Shown here piece after piece: positions 51,136-63,380 of a stretch of DNA of 64,000 nt. Origin of the DNA: Acidiphilium sp. 37-60-79 (GTDB lineage: Bacteria; Pseudomonadota; Alphaproteobacteria; Acetobacterales; Acetobacteraceae); contig NCBV01000002.1 in assembly GCA_002279355.1 (NCBI GenBank), positions 53,743-117,742 of the forward strand, read 5' to 3'. Both the position numbers and the translations under genes were made by a program. The notes below the pieces were generated by a model that had not been told where the DNA came from, searched no databases, and worked only from the letters and a program-made list of their open reading frames with translations. Position 1 is the stretch's first letter. Every line of letters starts with the position of its first letter.

Positions 51136-51378
51136 ATGTCTATTATCGGCTGGATCATTCTCGGTCTGATCGCTGGCTTTATTGCCAGCAAAATCGTCAA
51201 TCGCACGGGCTCCGGCGTCATTATCGATATCGTGCTGGGCGTCGTCGGCGCCATGGTCGGCGGCTTCATTTTTCACCTATTCGGCGGCGCAGGCGTTACT
51301 GGCTTTAACCTATACAGCCTCCTCGTCGCCATCGTCGGCGCCGTGGTCGTACTCGTGGCTTATCACGCGATATTCTAG
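51136..51378 (+). CDS. GlsB/YeaQ/YmgE-family stress membrane protein
   Basis: An 80-residue membrane protein with three hydrophobic helices (about 3-20, 28-48, 55-78) and the family pattern IIGWIILGLIAGFIASKIV, GVIIDIVLGVVGAMVGGFIF. These transglycosylase-associated proteins are stress-induced; function unclear. ATGAGGTGA precedes the ATG. It ends at the start of a palindromic repeat and is convergent with hemB. Confidence 0.92.
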   Translation: MSIIGWIILGLIAGFIASKIVNRTGSGVIIDIVLGVVGAMVGGFIFHLFGGAGVTGFNLYSLLVAIVGAVVVLVAYHAIF

Positions 51379-51425
51379 TGTCCCGATTCTGAAATCCGTT
51401 GGATTTCGGAATCAGAGTGGACACT
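51377..51425. repeat. Palindromic repeat related to family 2 (variant)
   Basis: AGTGTCC...GGACACT ends enclose an imperfect inverted repeat (GATTCTGAAATCC against GGATTTCGGAATC) around the loop GTT. The ends are the same as in family 2, but the core differs. It overlaps the last base pairs of the GlsB-like gene's stop region and directly precedes family 2 copy B. Confidence 0.85.
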
Positions 51426-51492
51426 TGAAAATTCAATGATTTAGTGTCCTGCCCCTGAAATTCATCTCATGAATTTCAGGGGCAGGACACTA
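51423..51492 (+). repeat. Dispersed palindrome family 2, copy B
   Basis: The same element as at 48158-48226: lead ACTTGAAAATTCAATGAT, then an identical perfect palindrome with 24-bp arms (51442-51492, loop CTC) ending TAGTGTCC/GGACACTA. It lies directly before the hemB stop codon, so its hairpin may serve as a terminator for both convergent genes. Direct orientation relative to copy A, about 3.27 kb away. Confidence 0.97.
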
Positions 51493-51494
51493 GC

Positions 51495-54365
<2,871 letters not shown>

Positions 54366-54401
54366 ACCGCCTGATCGCCAGCTTGTCTGAAGGAGCGAAC
54401 A

Positions 54402-54857
54402 TTGCGCTGTCCATTCTGCGGCGAGGCTGATAGCCAGGTCAAAGATAGCCGCCCGTCCGATGATGGCAGCGCCATAAGGCGGCGGCGCTCTTGCCCGCAA
54501 TGCAGCCAGCGTTTCACCACCATCGAGCGGGTGCAATTGCGCGAATTGGTGGTGGTGAAGGCCGATCAACGCCGCGTCGCCTTCGACCGCGATAAGCTCG
54601 CCCGCTCAGTGCGCATCGCGCTGCGCAAACGCCCGGTCGATGACGAGCGGATCGAACGCATCGTCAATGGCATCGTGCGCCAGCTCGAAGCCTCTGGCGA
54701 AGCCGAAATCGCCTCCAAAGATATCGGCGAATTGGTCATGGACACGCTCAAAGAGGTCGATGCGGTGGCTTATGTCCGCTTTGCCTCGGTCTATCGCGAT
54801 TTTCAGGAAACCGGCGATTTTCGCAATTTCCTGGGCGCGATGGACCCATCCAAATAA
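54402..54857 (+). CDS. nrdR: Transcriptional repressor NrdR (TTG start)
   Basis: A 151-residue NrdR that represses ribonucleotide reductase genes in response to dATP/ATP. The zinc ribbon is [17 protein letters not shown] ... [11 protein letters not shown] and the ATP-cone follows (about 49-139, [20 protein letters not shown]). The start must be the TTG at 54402: AAGGAGCGAAC lies directly upstream and the protein begins exactly with the invariant MRCPFC. It leads the riboflavin cluster. Confidence 0.96.
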   Translation: MRCPFCGEADSQVKDSRPSDDGSAIRRRRSCPQCSQRFTTIERVQLRELVVVKADQRRVAFDRDKLARSVRIALRKRPVDDERIERIVNGIVRQLEASGEAEIASKDIGELVMDTLKEVDAVAYVRFASVYRDFQETGDFRNFLGAMDPSK

Positions 54858-54867
54858 TCGCCCCGCT

Positions 54868-55968
54868 ATGGCCCTAACCGATCACGATTTTATGCGCATG
54901 GCCCTCGCTCTCGCCCGGCGGGGCCTGGGCGATACCGCGCCCAATCCCAGTGTCGGCTGCGTGCTCACCGCCGAAGGCCGGATCATCGCCCGGGCCCGCA
55001 CCGCGCCCGGCGGCCGGCCGCACGCCGAAACCCAAGCCCTCGCCATCGCCGGGGCCGCCGCACGCGGCGCCACCGCCTATGTCACGCTGGAACCCTGCGC
55101 CCATCACGGCAAAACCCCGCCCTGCGCCCAAGCCCTGATCGATGCCGGCATCGCCCGTGTCGTGATCGCCCAAACCGACCCCGATCCCCGCGTCAATGGT
55201 GCTGGCATGTCGCTCCTGCAACGTGCAGGCATCCGGGTTGAAACCGGGCTCTGCGCCGCCGAAGCCGGCGTGCTGAATGCCGGTTTCACCAGCGTGATCG
55301 AGCAATCTCGCCCGCTGATCACGCTGAAACTTGCCACCTCCCTCGATGGCCAAATCGCCACCCGCATGGGCGCGAGCCAATGGATCACCGGCCCCGCCGC
55401 CCGCGCCGTCGGCCATAAGCTGCGCGGCAATCACGACGCCATCATGGTCGGCGTCGGCACCCTCCTCGCCGATGACCCGGAACTCACCTGTCGGCTCGAA
55501 GGCTACCGCGCCACGCCACTCACCCGCATCATCGTCGATTCGCATTTGCGCACCCCGCTCACCAGCCGTTTGCTGCTCAGCCGACACGCAAGCCCGGTCT
55601 GGATTTTGCACCGCGATGGCACCGACCCCGCCCGCCGCGCCGCCTTCGCCGATCTCGGCCTCACGCTGATCGAACTCCCGGCCAGCCCCACCGGCATTTC
55701 GCTCCCCTATGCCGTGCGCGCCCTGGCAGGTGCGGGCATCACCCGCCTCTTGGTCGAAGGCGGCAGCACCCTCGCCGCTGCCTTGCTGCAAACTGATCTG
55801 ATCGATCGCCTCGCCTGGTTCACCGCCCCGCTGGTGATCGGCGGTGATGGCATTCCAGCAATCGCCGGTTTCGGCATCGACAAAATCACCCAGGCCGCCC
55901 ATTTCAAGCTCGATCATGTCCAGCAAATCGGCCCCGACCGGTTGGCCCATTATTCCAGGAGCGCCTAA
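54868..55968 (+). CDS. ribD: Riboflavin deaminase/reductase RibD
   Basis: A 366-residue bifunctional enzyme for the second and third steps of riboflavin synthesis. The deaminase domain (about 5-145) has HAETQAL and VTLEPCAHHGKTPPC as zinc ligands. The reductase domain (about 150-365) has LKLATSLDGQIATRMGAS, AIMVGVGTLLADDPELT and LLVEGGSTLAAALL. Ten bases after nrdR; its stop overlaps the ribE start (TAATG). Confidence 0.96.
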   Translation: MALTDHDFMRMALALARRGLGDTAPNPSVGCVLTAEGRIIARARTAPGGRPHAETQALAIAGAAARGATAYVTLEPCAHHGKTPPCAQALIDAGIARVVIAQTDPDPRVNGAGMSLLQRAGIRVETGLCAAEAGVLNAGFTSVIEQSRPLITLKLATSLDGQIATRMGASQWITGPAARAVGHKLRGNHDAIMVGVGTLLADDPELTCRLEGYRATPLTRIIVDSHLRTPLTSRLLLSRHASPVWILHRDGTDPARRAAFADLGLTLIELPASPTGISLPYAVRALAGAGITRLLVEGGSTLAAALLQTDLIDRLAWFTAPLVIGGDGIPAIAGFGIDKITQAAHFKLDHVQQIGPDRLAHYSRSA

Positions 55969-56603
55969 TGTTTACCGGCATCATCACCGCCATCGGCCGG
56001 GTCCGCAGCATCACCCCAGCCACCACCGACCGTGATTCCCGCTTCATCCTCGAGGTTCCCCACGGCAACGCCCAATGGGCGGATTTGCACGCCATCGCGC
56101 TTGGCGCCTCGATTTGCTGCTCAGGCTGCTGCCTCACCGTGATCGAAGCGGGCACCGACTGGTTCGCCGTCGATGTCTCCAACGAAACCCTGTCAAAAAC
56201 CACGCTCGGCCAATGGGTCCCCGGCACGCCGATCAATCTCGAACGCGCTTTGCGCGTGGGCGATGAGTTGGGTGGCCATATTCTCTCCGGCCATGTCGAT
56301 GGGCTGGCCAGCGTGCTCTCCAGCACCCCCGAACATGGCTCAACCCGCTGGCGCTTCGCCGCCCCGCCCGATCTCGCCGGTTTCATCGCCCCCAAGGGCA
56401 GCGTGGCGCTCAACGGCGTGTCTCTCACGGTCAATGAGGTTGACGGCGCCCTATTCGGCGTCAACATCATCCCCCATACCGAGCAAATGACCAATTTCGG
56501 CACGCTCAAACCCGGCGACGCGATCAATCTCGAAATCGATATGCTGGCGCGCTATGTCGCTCGCCTGGCCAATTACCGCCCCAACCCGCAGGACCCGCTC
56601 TGA
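55968..56603 (+). CDS. ribE: Riboflavin synthase RibE (alpha chain)
   Basis: A 211-residue riboflavin synthase made of two lumazine-binding beta-barrels. Each half shows the family pattern: [12 protein letters not shown] with [15 protein letters not shown] in the first, [14 protein letters not shown] with [15 protein letters not shown] in the second. It dismutates two 6,7-dimethyl-8-ribityllumazines. Overlaps ribD and ribBA by one base each (TAATG, TGATG). Confidence 0.96.
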   Translation: MFTGIITAIGRVRSITPATTDRDSRFILEVPHGNAQWADLHAIALGASICCSGCCLTVIEAGTDWFAVDVSNETLSKTTLGQWVPGTPINLERALRVGDELGGHILSGHVDGLASVLSSTPEHGSTRWRFAAPPDLAGFIAPKGSVALNGVSLTVNEVDGALFGVNIIPHTEQMTNFGTLKPGDAINLEIDMLARYVARLANYRPNPQDPL

Positions 56604-57772
56604 TGGATCAGCTCAAAATCGCCTCGCTGCAAAGCTATCTCAGCGCCGCCGCCGAAATCATCGAGGAAGCCCGCGCCGGGCGCATGTTCATCCTGGTCGA
56701 TGACGAAGATCGCGAAAATGAAGGCGACCTCGTCATCCCCGCGCAATTCGCCACACCCGATGCGGTGAATTTCATGGCCCGTCACGCGCGTGGCTTGATC
56801 TGCCTCGCCCTCACCCGTGCGCGCTGCAATGCGCTGGGCCTCAAAATGATGGCGCAATCAAACGGCTCGCGCCACGAAACCGCCTTCACCGTCTCGATTG
56901 AGGCGCGCGAGGGCGTCACCACCGGCATCTCCGCCGCCGACCGCGCCCGCACCATCGCCGTCGCGATCAATCCGGAGACCGCCGCCGATGACATCGTCAG
57001 CCCCGGCCATATTTTCCCGCTGATGGCCCGCGATGGCGGCACGTTGGTGCGCACCGGCCATACCGAAGCGGCGGTCGATATCGCCCGCCTCGCCGGCCTC
57101 ACCCCTGCGGGCGTCATTTGCGAAATCATGAATGACGATGGCACCATGGCGCGCCTGCCCGATCTGGTCAGTTTCGCGCAATATCATAACCTCAAACTCG
57201 GTACCATCGCCGATTTGATCGCCTATCGCCGCACCACCGAAAAACTGGTCCGCCGCACCGGCGAAGGCCCGGTCACCGATGGCGCCGGCCAATCTTGGCG
57301 CCTGGTCAGCTTCGAGAATAGTATCGATCAAGTCGAACATCTCGCTCTGGTCAAAGGCGATATCACCGCCGCCGACCCGGTCTTGGTGCGTATGCACGCG
57401 ATCAGCACCATCGATGATATTCTCGGCGGCAGCCATGTGCGCGACCTGCGCCGCGCGATGGCGCAAATCGCCGCAGCCGGGCGCGGCGTGGTGGTGCTCA
57501 TCCGTGAATCCCGCTCGGACGCGATTTCGCTGCGCCTGCGCCAAATCACCGGCGGCGCCAAACCCGACCCGGTGCTGCGCGATTACGGCATCGGCGCGCA
57601 AATCCTCACCGATCTCGGCGTGCGGGACATGATCCTGCTCACCAACCATCAACGCCCGGTCATCGGCCTCGAAGGCTACGGCCTCAACATCACCGACCAA
57701 ATGCCAATCGAGCCGCATCCCAGTGAAGCACAGGCCAACGAAACCCAATCCAACGAAATTAGGCCCCGATGA
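56603..57772 (+). CDS. ribB: RibBA-type protein: active DHBP synthase, degenerate GTP cyclohydrolase II domain
   Basis: A 389-residue fusion. The N-terminal 3,4-dihydroxy-2-butanone-4-phosphate synthase domain (about 12-212) is complete: [31 protein letters not shown] and [14 protein letters not shown]. The C-terminal half (about 225-375) has the GTP cyclohydrolase II scaffold ([35 protein letters not shown]) but not the active site. The zinc motif region reads [16 protein letters not shown], with no cysteine in residues 263-285, and the RGIGL catalytic stretch is replaced by ESRSDAISL. So it should make DHBP but not open GTP; a ribA gene must exist elsewhere. Confidence 0.92.
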   Translation: MDQLKIASLQSYLSAAAEIIEEARAGRMFILVDDEDRENEGDLVIPAQFATPDAVNFMARHARGLICLALTRARCNALGLKMMAQSNGSRHETAFTVSIEAREGVTTGISAADRARTIAVAINPETAADDIVSPGHIFPLMARDGGTLVRTGHTEAAVDIARLAGLTPAGVICEIMNDDGTMARLPDLVSFAQYHNLKLGTIADLIAYRRTTEKLVRRTGEGPVTDGAGQSWRLVSFENSIDQVEHLALVKGDITAADPVLVRMHAISTIDDILGGSHVRDLRRAMAQIAAAGRGVVVLIRESRSDAISLRLRQITGGAKPDPVLRDYGIGAQILTDLGVRDMILLTNHQRPVIGLEGYGLNITDQMPIEPHPSEAQANETQSNEIRPR

Positions 57773-58251
57773 GCACCGCTGACGCCATCCTCGGCACAAT
57801 TCCAACCCTTGCCGGGACAAAGCCCCACATCCTGCTGATCCGCGCGCCCTATTATCGCAGCATCGTCGATGGCATGACCCAATCGGCGCTCTCGCTGCTC
57901 GCCGAGGCCGGTGCCACCCATCAGCATATCGATGTCGCAGGCGCCTATGAGCTCCCTCAAGCGTTGCGGATCGCCCTGCGCGGCACCCAGCGCTTTGATG
58001 GCTATATCGCGCTCGGCTGCGTCGTGCGCGGCGAAACCGACCATTATGATTTCATCTGCACCGCCGCGATGACCGGGCTGATGCAGGTCAGCACCCAATT
58101 CGCCCTCGCCTTGGGCACGGCCCTGCTCACCGTCGATACCATCGCCCAAGCCGAAGCGCGCAGTGCCGAAACCGGCCCCAATAAAGGCGCCGAAGCCGCC
58201 ATCGCCTGCCTGCGCCAAATCGCCATCGCCCGCGAGCTCGGAGCCGCATAA
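57769..58251 (+). CDS. ribH: 6,7-dimethyl-8-ribityllumazine synthase RibH
   Basis: A 160-residue lumazine synthase. Active-site regions are APYYRSIVDGM, DVAGAYELPQALR, IALGCVVRGETDHYDFIC (catalytic His in TDHYD) and NKGAEAAIACLRQ at the end. It combines DHBP with the pyrimidine product of RibD. Overlaps ribBA by 4 bases (ATGA) and is followed by nusB after 2 bases. Confidence 0.96.
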   Translation: MSTADAILGTIPTLAGTKPHILLIRAPYYRSIVDGMTQSALSLLAEAGATHQHIDVAGAYELPQALRIALRGTQRFDGYIALGCVVRGETDHYDFICTAAMTGLMQVSTQFALALGTALLTVDTIAQAEARSAETGPNKGAEAAIACLRQIAIARELGAA

Positions 58252-58253
58252 TC

Positions 58254-58757
58254 ATGTCCACCGAACGCCCGCGCACCCTGGCGCGCGTCGCCGCCATCCA
58301 GGCTTTGTACCAAGGCGAACAAACCAACGAAACCGCCGAAACCGTGATCGACCAGTTCGTCCGTCACCGCCTGACCAAACATCCGCTCCCGGCCACCAGC
58401 ACCATCGCGCTGAGCATCGAAGACGGGCTCAGCCCGGACGCCAACGCCCCGCTCTTTGCGCGCATTGTGCGTCTGGTCACCACCCAGCAAGACCAAATCG
58501 ACCCGCTGATCGTCAATCTGCTCCCCGAATCCTGGCCCATGCCCCGGCTCGACCCGGTGCTGCGCGCCCTGCTGCGCGCCGCCGCCGCCGAACTCTGGAT
58601 GAGCGATGGCCCGCCCGCCCGCGTGGTGATCAACGAATATCTCGACATCGCGCACGGCTTTTTCGCGGATGACGCGGTGCAACTCGCCAACGCCTTGCTC
58701 GATCGCATCGCCCGCACCCTGCGCCCCGCCGATTTCCCGTCTCCCTCCGCAGCCTGA
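58254..58757 (+). CDS. nusB: Transcription antitermination factor NusB
   Basis: A 167-residue helical NusB that binds boxA RNA with NusE/S10 in rRNA antitermination. Conserved parts: ARVAAIQALYQGEQTNETAE near the N-terminus, LDPVLRALLRAAAAELWM and ARVVINEYLDIAHGFFADDAVQLANALLD. Its place between ribH and thiL is a conserved proteobacterial order. Confidence 0.95.
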   Translation: MSTERPRTLARVAAIQALYQGEQTNETAETVIDQFVRHRLTKHPLPATSTIALSIEDGLSPDANAPLFARIVRLVTTQQDQIDPLIVNLLPESWPMPRLDPVLRALLRAAAAELWMSDGPPARVVINEYLDIAHGFFADDAVQLANALLDRIARTLRPADFPSPSAA

Positions 58758-58761
58758 CATC

Positions 58762-59697
58762 ATGATCGGCGAATTCGACCGGATCGCCCGCTATTTTGTG
58801 CCCCTCGCCGCCGCCCCCAGCCTCGGCCTCAACGATGACGCCGCCTGCCTGCGCCCCGATCCCGCCCGCGACCAGATCATCACCGTCGATCAAATGCTTG
58901 AAGGCGTGCATTTCCTCGCCGATGACCCGCCCGACCTGATCGCCCGCAAACTGCTCCGCCGCAACCTCTCCGACCTCGCAGCGATGGGGGCCACCCCGCT
59001 GCATTATCTGCTCACCACCGCGTTGCGCGCCGACACGCCCGAACCCTGGCTCGCCCAATTCGCCCAAGGCCTCGCCGAGGATCAAGCCCGCTACCATGTC
59101 ACATTGATCGGCGGTGACAGCACCGCCACCCCCGGCCCGCTCGCCTTCAGCGTCACCATGATTGGCACCATCCAACCCGGCAGCGTGCTCCGCCGCAGCG
59201 GCGCGCAGAGCGGCGACGCCATTTTCGTCACCGGCACCATCGGTGACGCCGCCTTAGGCCTCGCCGCCGCCCGTGGCGATTGTCCGGACCCGACCGGCTT
59301 TTTTCGCACCCGCCGCCTCCTGCCCGAACCGCGCCTGAACCTGCCCATCCACGCCCTGGTTCATGCCGCGATCGATATATCCGATGGCCTCCTCCAAGAC
59401 CTCACGCATCTCTGCCGCCAATCCAATCTCACCGCCCACCTACACGCCCGCGCCGTCCCCGCCTCACCGGACGCCAGCCAACTCGGCCCGGACTGGCTGA
59501 TGCCCCGCCTCACCGGCGGCGATGATTACGAACTGATCCTCGCCGCCCCTCCCGACCATGAGGCCGCACTCCGCCAAGCCTGCGCCCCCATCCCGATCAC
59601 CCGCATCGGTCATTTCGCCCCCGGCACACCTCGCATCGCCCTGCTCGATGACCCGCCGCTCACCCTGCCAGACCGCATCGGCTGGACCCATTTCTAA
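58762..59697 (+). CDS. thiL: Thiamine-monophosphate kinase ThiL
   Basis: A 311-residue ThiL that makes thiamine diphosphate from the monophosphate. MIGEFDRIARYF at the start, LNDDAACL and ITVDQMLEGVHF (metal/ATP aspartates), LIARKLLRRNLSDLAAMGA, IGGDSTATPG and AIDISDGLLQDLTHL are family motifs. The ATG at 58762 lies 4 bases after nusB. It ends the riboflavin/nusB run. Confidence 0.95.
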   Translation: MIGEFDRIARYFVPLAAAPSLGLNDDAACLRPDPARDQIITVDQMLEGVHFLADDPPDLIARKLLRRNLSDLAAMGATPLHYLLTTALRADTPEPWLAQFAQGLAEDQARYHVTLIGGDSTATPGPLAFSVTMIGTIQPGSVLRRSGAQSGDAIFVTGTIGDAALGLAAARGDCPDPTGFFRTRRLLPEPRLNLPIHALVHAAIDISDGLLQDLTHLCRQSNLTAHLHARAVPASPDASQLGPDWLMPRLTGGDDYELILAAPPDHEAALRQACAPIPITRIGHFAPGTPRIALLDDPPLTLPDRIGWTHF

Positions 59698-59891
59698 CCA
59701 TCGAGCGCGATGTCACATATCCGTCACCATAAAATAAAACATTATAAATCAGAATGATAGATGACAGAAACGCCACCGAACGCAATAAGTTTACCCAAGG
59801 TATCGCGCCATAACTTGACCCGCACGCGCCCACCTCGCAAAACCCGATTTTCATTATCTCGGTAATTTCACCCGCTGCGAGGTTTCCTGCC

Positions 59892-61037
59892 ATGGCCGCT
59901 AAGCCTAAACCCATAACCAACCCAGCCAACCGCGCCACCGTCGATGATCCGCTGCGCAATGTTTTGCTCCTGCAAGGCGGCGGCGCCCTCGGCGCTTACC
60001 AAGCCGGTGCTTACGAAGCCCTCAGCCATCATCATTACACCCCCGATTGGGTGATCGGCGTATCCATCGGCGCGATCAATGCCAGCCTGATCGCGGGCAA
60101 CGCCCCTGAACATCGTTTGAGCCGCCTGCGCGAATTCTGGGCCCGCATCACCGCCCCGCCCGCAAGCTTGACCCCGCTGAACGCCCCTTTCTTCGCGGAC
60201 ATCGAACAAAAACTCGGCGCGGTGAACGCGGTCATGTTCGGCCAACCCGGCTTCTTCCGCCCCCGCGCCCCGTTTGATTTCTTCACCAAACCGACCCCGC
60301 TCAGCTTTTACGACACCAGCCAATTGCGCACCACGCTCGAAGAATTGGTCGATTTCGACCGGATCAATAGCGGCGCCACCCGCCTATCGGTCGGCGCCGT
60401 GCAAATCCGCACCGGCAACATGATATATTTCGACAGCAAAACCCAAAAAATCACCGCCGATCACATCATGGCCAGCGGCGCCCTGCCGCCCGGCTTCCCA
60501 CCCGTGGAAATCGATGGTGAGGCCTATTGGGATGGCGGCCTCGTCTCCAACACCCCGCTCGAATACATGATGAGCACCCACCCGCGTCAGCACAGCCTCG
60601 TGTTTCAGATCGATCTATTCCCCGCCCGCGGCCCCATGCCCACCACCCTCGATGAAGTCGCCGAACGCGACAAGGACATCCGCTATTCCAGCCGCACCCG
60701 CTCCAGCACCGATGCCGAAAAACGCCGCCAGGATTTGCGCTGTCAGGTCAGCGCCTTCATCGAACGCCTGCCCGTCGATCTGCACGCCGACCCGGTCGCC
60801 GCCTTCCTGCACGAATTAGCCTGCCCCGCACAAATCGACGTGGTGCACCTGATCTACCGCCCCGAACACCCGCAAGGCTCGCAAAAAGACTTCCAATTCG
60901 ACCGCGTGACCGCCGAACAACGCTGGGCCGATGGCCTGCAAGACGCCGAACGCGCCCTGCACGCCGCCCCTTGGCGCGCCCCATACCCGCCCGGCATCGG
61001 CATGCGCACCTTCGACATTACCAAACCCACCGAATAA
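59892..61037 (+). CDS. Patatin-like phospholipase
   Basis: A 381-residue patatin-fold hydrolase. The oxyanion loop [17 protein letters not shown] (about 28-44), the nucleophile Ser58 in [10 protein letters not shown] and the Asp in [14 protein letters not shown] form the catalytic dyad. The C-terminal third matches the extra domain common in this subgroup (residues about 260-370). It lies upstream of acetoacetate decarboxylase and 3-hydroxybutyrate dehydrogenase, a grouping seen in PHB-using Alphaproteobacteria, so it may act in PHB granule or lipid turnover. Confidence 0.9.
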   Translation: MAAKPKPITNPANRATVDDPLRNVLLLQGGGALGAYQAGAYEALSHHHYTPDWVIGVSIGAINASLIAGNAPEHRLSRLREFWARITAPPASLTPLNAPFFADIEQKLGAVNAVMFGQPGFFRPRAPFDFFTKPTPLSFYDTSQLRTTLEELVDFDRINSGATRLSVGAVQIRTGNMIYFDSKTQKITADHIMASGALPPGFPPVEIDGEAYWDGGLVSNTPLEYMMSTHPRQHSLVFQIDLFPARGPMPTTLDEVAERDKDIRYSSRTRSSTDAEKRRQDLRCQVSAFIERLPVDLHADPVAAFLHELACPAQIDVVHLIYRPEHPQGSQKDFQFDRVTAEQRWADGLQDAERALHAAPWRAPYPPGIGMRTFDITKPTE

Positions 61038-61053
61038 CCAACGGAGCTTTCCA

Positions 61054-61791
61054 ATGGACGCCAAAACGGTGAAAAACACCGCCTTCGCCATGCCCCTCAC
61101 CAGCCCCGCCTTCCCGATGGGGCCCTACCGCTTCGTCAATCGCGAGTTTCTGATCATCACCTACCGCACCGACCGCGCCGCTCTCGAAAAAATCATCCCC
61201 GCCCCGCTCGAACTCGCCGATGATGTGGTGAAATACGAATTCATCCGCATGCCCGACAGCACCGGCTTCGGCGATTATACCGAATCCGGCCAAGTCATCC
61301 CGGTCACCTATAACGGCCAAAAAGGCGGCTACGTCCACTCGATGTACCTGAACGACCACCCGCCCATCGCCGGCGGGCGCGAACTCTGGGGCTTCCCAAA
61401 AAAACTCGCCAACCCCGTCCTCGACGTCGAAATCGACACGCTGGTCGGCACCCTCGATTACGGCAAAATCCGCGTCGCCACCGGCACCATGGGCTATAAA
61501 CACCGCACCCTCGACCACGACACCGTGCTCAACGCCCTGCGCGAACCCAGCTTCCTGCTGAAAATCATCCCCCATGTCGATGGCTCGCCCCGGATCTGCG
61601 AGCTGGTCCGCTATTTCCTCACCGACATCACCCTCAAAGGTGCTTGGACCGGCCCCGGCGCCCTCGGCCTCTACCCCCACGCTCTCGCCCCGGTCGCTGA
61701 TCTGCCCGTGCGCGAAATCGTCTCCGCCACCCACATCATCGCCGATCTCACGCTCGGCCTCGGTGAAGTCGTCCACGATTATCTCGCCTAA
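61054..61791 (+). CDS. adc: Acetoacetate decarboxylase
   Basis: A 245-residue decarboxylase. The Schiff-base lysine pair is Lys116-Lys117 in [14 protein letters not shown], and [20 protein letters not shown] is typical of the family. It splits acetoacetate into acetone and CO2. The ATG at 61054 is used; ACGGAGC lies upstream. It is flanked by patatin and 3-hydroxybutyrate dehydrogenase genes, so it can act on the product of the dehydrogenase. Confidence 0.93.
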   Translation: MDAKTVKNTAFAMPLTSPAFPMGPYRFVNREFLIITYRTDRAALEKIIPAPLELADDVVKYEFIRMPDSTGFGDYTESGQVIPVTYNGQKGGYVHSMYLNDHPPIAGGRELWGFPKKLANPVLDVEIDTLVGTLDYGKIRVATGTMGYKHRTLDHDTVLNALREPSFLLKIIPHVDGSPRICELVRYFLTDITLKGAWTGPGALGLYPHALAPVADLPVREIVSATHIIADLTLGLGEVVHDYLA

Positions 61792-61817
61792 ACCCTCCAA
61801 CTCGAAAGGATCATTCC

Positions 61818-62600
61818 ATGGCTCGTTTTGACGGAAAAGTCGGCATCATCACCGGCGCCGCCAGCGGCATCGGCCGCGCCATCGCCGAACAATTCGCCCG
61901 CGAAGGCGGTCACGCCGTCATCGCCGACCTCAATCTCGAGGCCGCCCAAGCCACCGCCGCCGAAATCGCCAAATTCGGCCCCGAAGCCTTCGCCATCGCC
62001 ATGGACGTGTCGAACGAACAACAAGTCCAAGATGGCGTCGACGCCGCCTTCAAAAAATTTGGCCGCATCGACGTGCTGGTCAGCAACGCCGGCATCCAAA
62101 TCGTCAAACCCTTGGTCGATTTCCCCTTCGCCGACTGGAAAAAACTCCTCGCGATCCATCTGGACGGCGCCTTCCTCACCACCCGCGCCTGCCTGAAATA
62201 TATGTACGCCCAAAAAAGCGGCTCCGTGGTCTATATCGGCTCCGTCCACTCCAAAGAAGCCTCGAAACTCAAAGCCCCCTACGTCACCGCCAAGCACGGG
62301 CTGATCGGCCTCAGCAAAGTCCTCGCCAAAGAAGGCGCCGAACACGGCGTGCGCTCCAACGTAGTCTGCCCCGGCTTCGTGCGCACCCCGCTGGTTGAAA
62401 AACAAATCCCCGAACAAGCCAAAGAACTCGGCATCACCGAAGACGAAGTAATCCGCAACGTCATGCTCAAAGAAACCGTCGATGGCGAATTCACCACCGT
62501 CGACGACGTCGCCTCCGCCGTCCTCTACTTCGCCGGCTTCCCCACCAACGCCCTCACCGGCCAATCCCTGGTCGTCAGCCACGGCTGGTTCATGGAATAA
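61818..62600 (+). CDS. 3-hydroxybutyrate dehydrogenase (SDR family)
   Basis: A 260-residue short-chain dehydrogenase. The NAD motif is [24 protein letters not shown], then Ser and Tyr-X3-Lys in [42 protein letters not shown] and LSHGWFME-like C-terminus fit bacterial D-3-hydroxybutyrate dehydrogenases. It oxidises 3-hydroxybutyrate to acetoacetate, the substrate of the gene upstream. GAAAGGA precedes the ATG. A strong terminator follows. Confidence 0.92.
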   Translation: MARFDGKVGIITGAASGIGRAIAEQFAREGGHAVIADLNLEAAQATAAEIAKFGPEAFAIAMDVSNEQQVQDGVDAAFKKFGRIDVLVSNAGIQIVKPLVDFPFADWKKLLAIHLDGAFLTTRACLKYMYAQKSGSVVYIGSVHSKEASKLKAPYVTAKHGLIGLSKVLAKEGAEHGVRSNVVCPGFVRTPLVEKQIPEQAKELGITEDEVIRNVMLKETVDGEFTTVDDVASAVLYFAGFPTNALTGQSLVVSHGWFME

Positions 62601-62612
62601 TTTTGCTCCCCC

Positions 62613-62643
62613 GCCGGCCGCCCTCAAAAGCGGTCGGCATTTT
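62613..62643 (+). terminator. Rho-independent terminator after the 3-hydroxybutyrate dehydrogenase gene
   Basis: GCCGGCCGC pairs with GCGGTCGGC (9 bp with one G-T pair) around an 8-base loop CCTCAAAA, followed by ATTTT. It starts 12 bases after the stop codon and fits the end of the patatin-adc-dehydrogenase operon. Confidence 0.8.
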
Positions 62644-62895
62644 CGCGCACCCCGCAATTTTGCAGAGAAAAATAAAAGGGCAGGGCAGGGGAATACGGTC
62701 GGTTATCGCATTTGAGAGCCGCAACATATTGATATATCGGACTAAAAATCATTTTTCTGATGCCCAGACCGCCCCGATCGTCGCGTTTATCCTAAGATAT
62801 GCGACAAGTTCGACCGCTGGTTGTTACTAGCGGTTGGCAAGATTATTTAAAGAGGCCAGTGAGGCTCAGCCGGTAGTTTGACGGGATAAAATGGC

Positions 62896-63369
62896 ATGGA
62901 AAAACAGCATCACTACGCGATCCGGACGGTCTGGACTGGAAATATGGGGACAGGCACATCCGACTATCGAGGTTACGAGCGTAACCACGAAATCGCTGCG
63001 ACGGGAAAGCCAAAGATCAAAGGCTCGGCTGATCCGGCGTTTCGTGGCGATCCGGCGCGATGGAACCCGGAAGAACTTCTGGTCGCGTCACTCTCGGCTT
63101 GTCATAAGCTCTGGTATCTAGGGCTTTGTTCACAGGCTGGTATTGTCGTCACGTCCTACGAGGATGACGCGAAAGGCGTCATGATCGAGGAATCCAGTGG
63201 TGCGGGTCAGTTTACCTCCGTTACCCTCCGCCCCCGCATCACGATCTCGGCGAAATCAGACGAGGCTGTTGCGCGTTCTCTTCACCATCGTGCTCAAGAG
63301 ATGTGCTTTATCGCACGCTCGATGAATTTTCCGATTCATCACGAGCCAACAATCACTTTGGAATCGTGA
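62896..63369 (+). CDS. OsmC-family peroxiredoxin-like protein
   Basis: A 157-residue OsmC/Ohr-fold protein. The first conserved cysteine is Cys69 in LLVASLSACHKLWYL and the second is Cys137 in HHRAQEMCFIARSMNFP, so both catalytic thiols of hydroperoxide reduction are present. GTWTGNMGTGT-like N-terminus and NPEELLVAS are typical of the OsmC rather than Ohr branch. GC is lower than in the operon to its left. The ATG at 62896 is used; one at 62891 is out of frame. Confidence 0.9.
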   Translation: MEKQHHYAIRTVWTGNMGTGTSDYRGYERNHEIAATGKPKIKGSADPAFRGDPARWNPEELLVASLSACHKLWYLGLCSQAGIVVTSYEDDAKGVMIEESSGAGQFTSVTLRPRITISAKSDEAVARSLHHRAQEMCFIARSMNFPIHHEPTITLES

Positions 63370-63380
63370 GCATCCCGTGA

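Noticed and set aside
48158..51492. Reading the two identical palindromes as the ends of an intact transposon
   Set aside because: They are in direct orientation, no transposase lies between them, and the genes inside are ordinary chromosomal types. A repeat-flanked patch is all that can be claimed.
54858..54867. FMN riboswitch before ribD
   Set aside because: Only ten bases separate nrdR and ribD, which leaves no space for an RFN element, and none is seen before nrdR.
54874..55950. A 358-codon minus-strand frame opposite ribD
   Set aside because: It is fully antisense to a clear RibD with both domains. Its Gly/Ala/Asp-rich translation has no recognisable domain.
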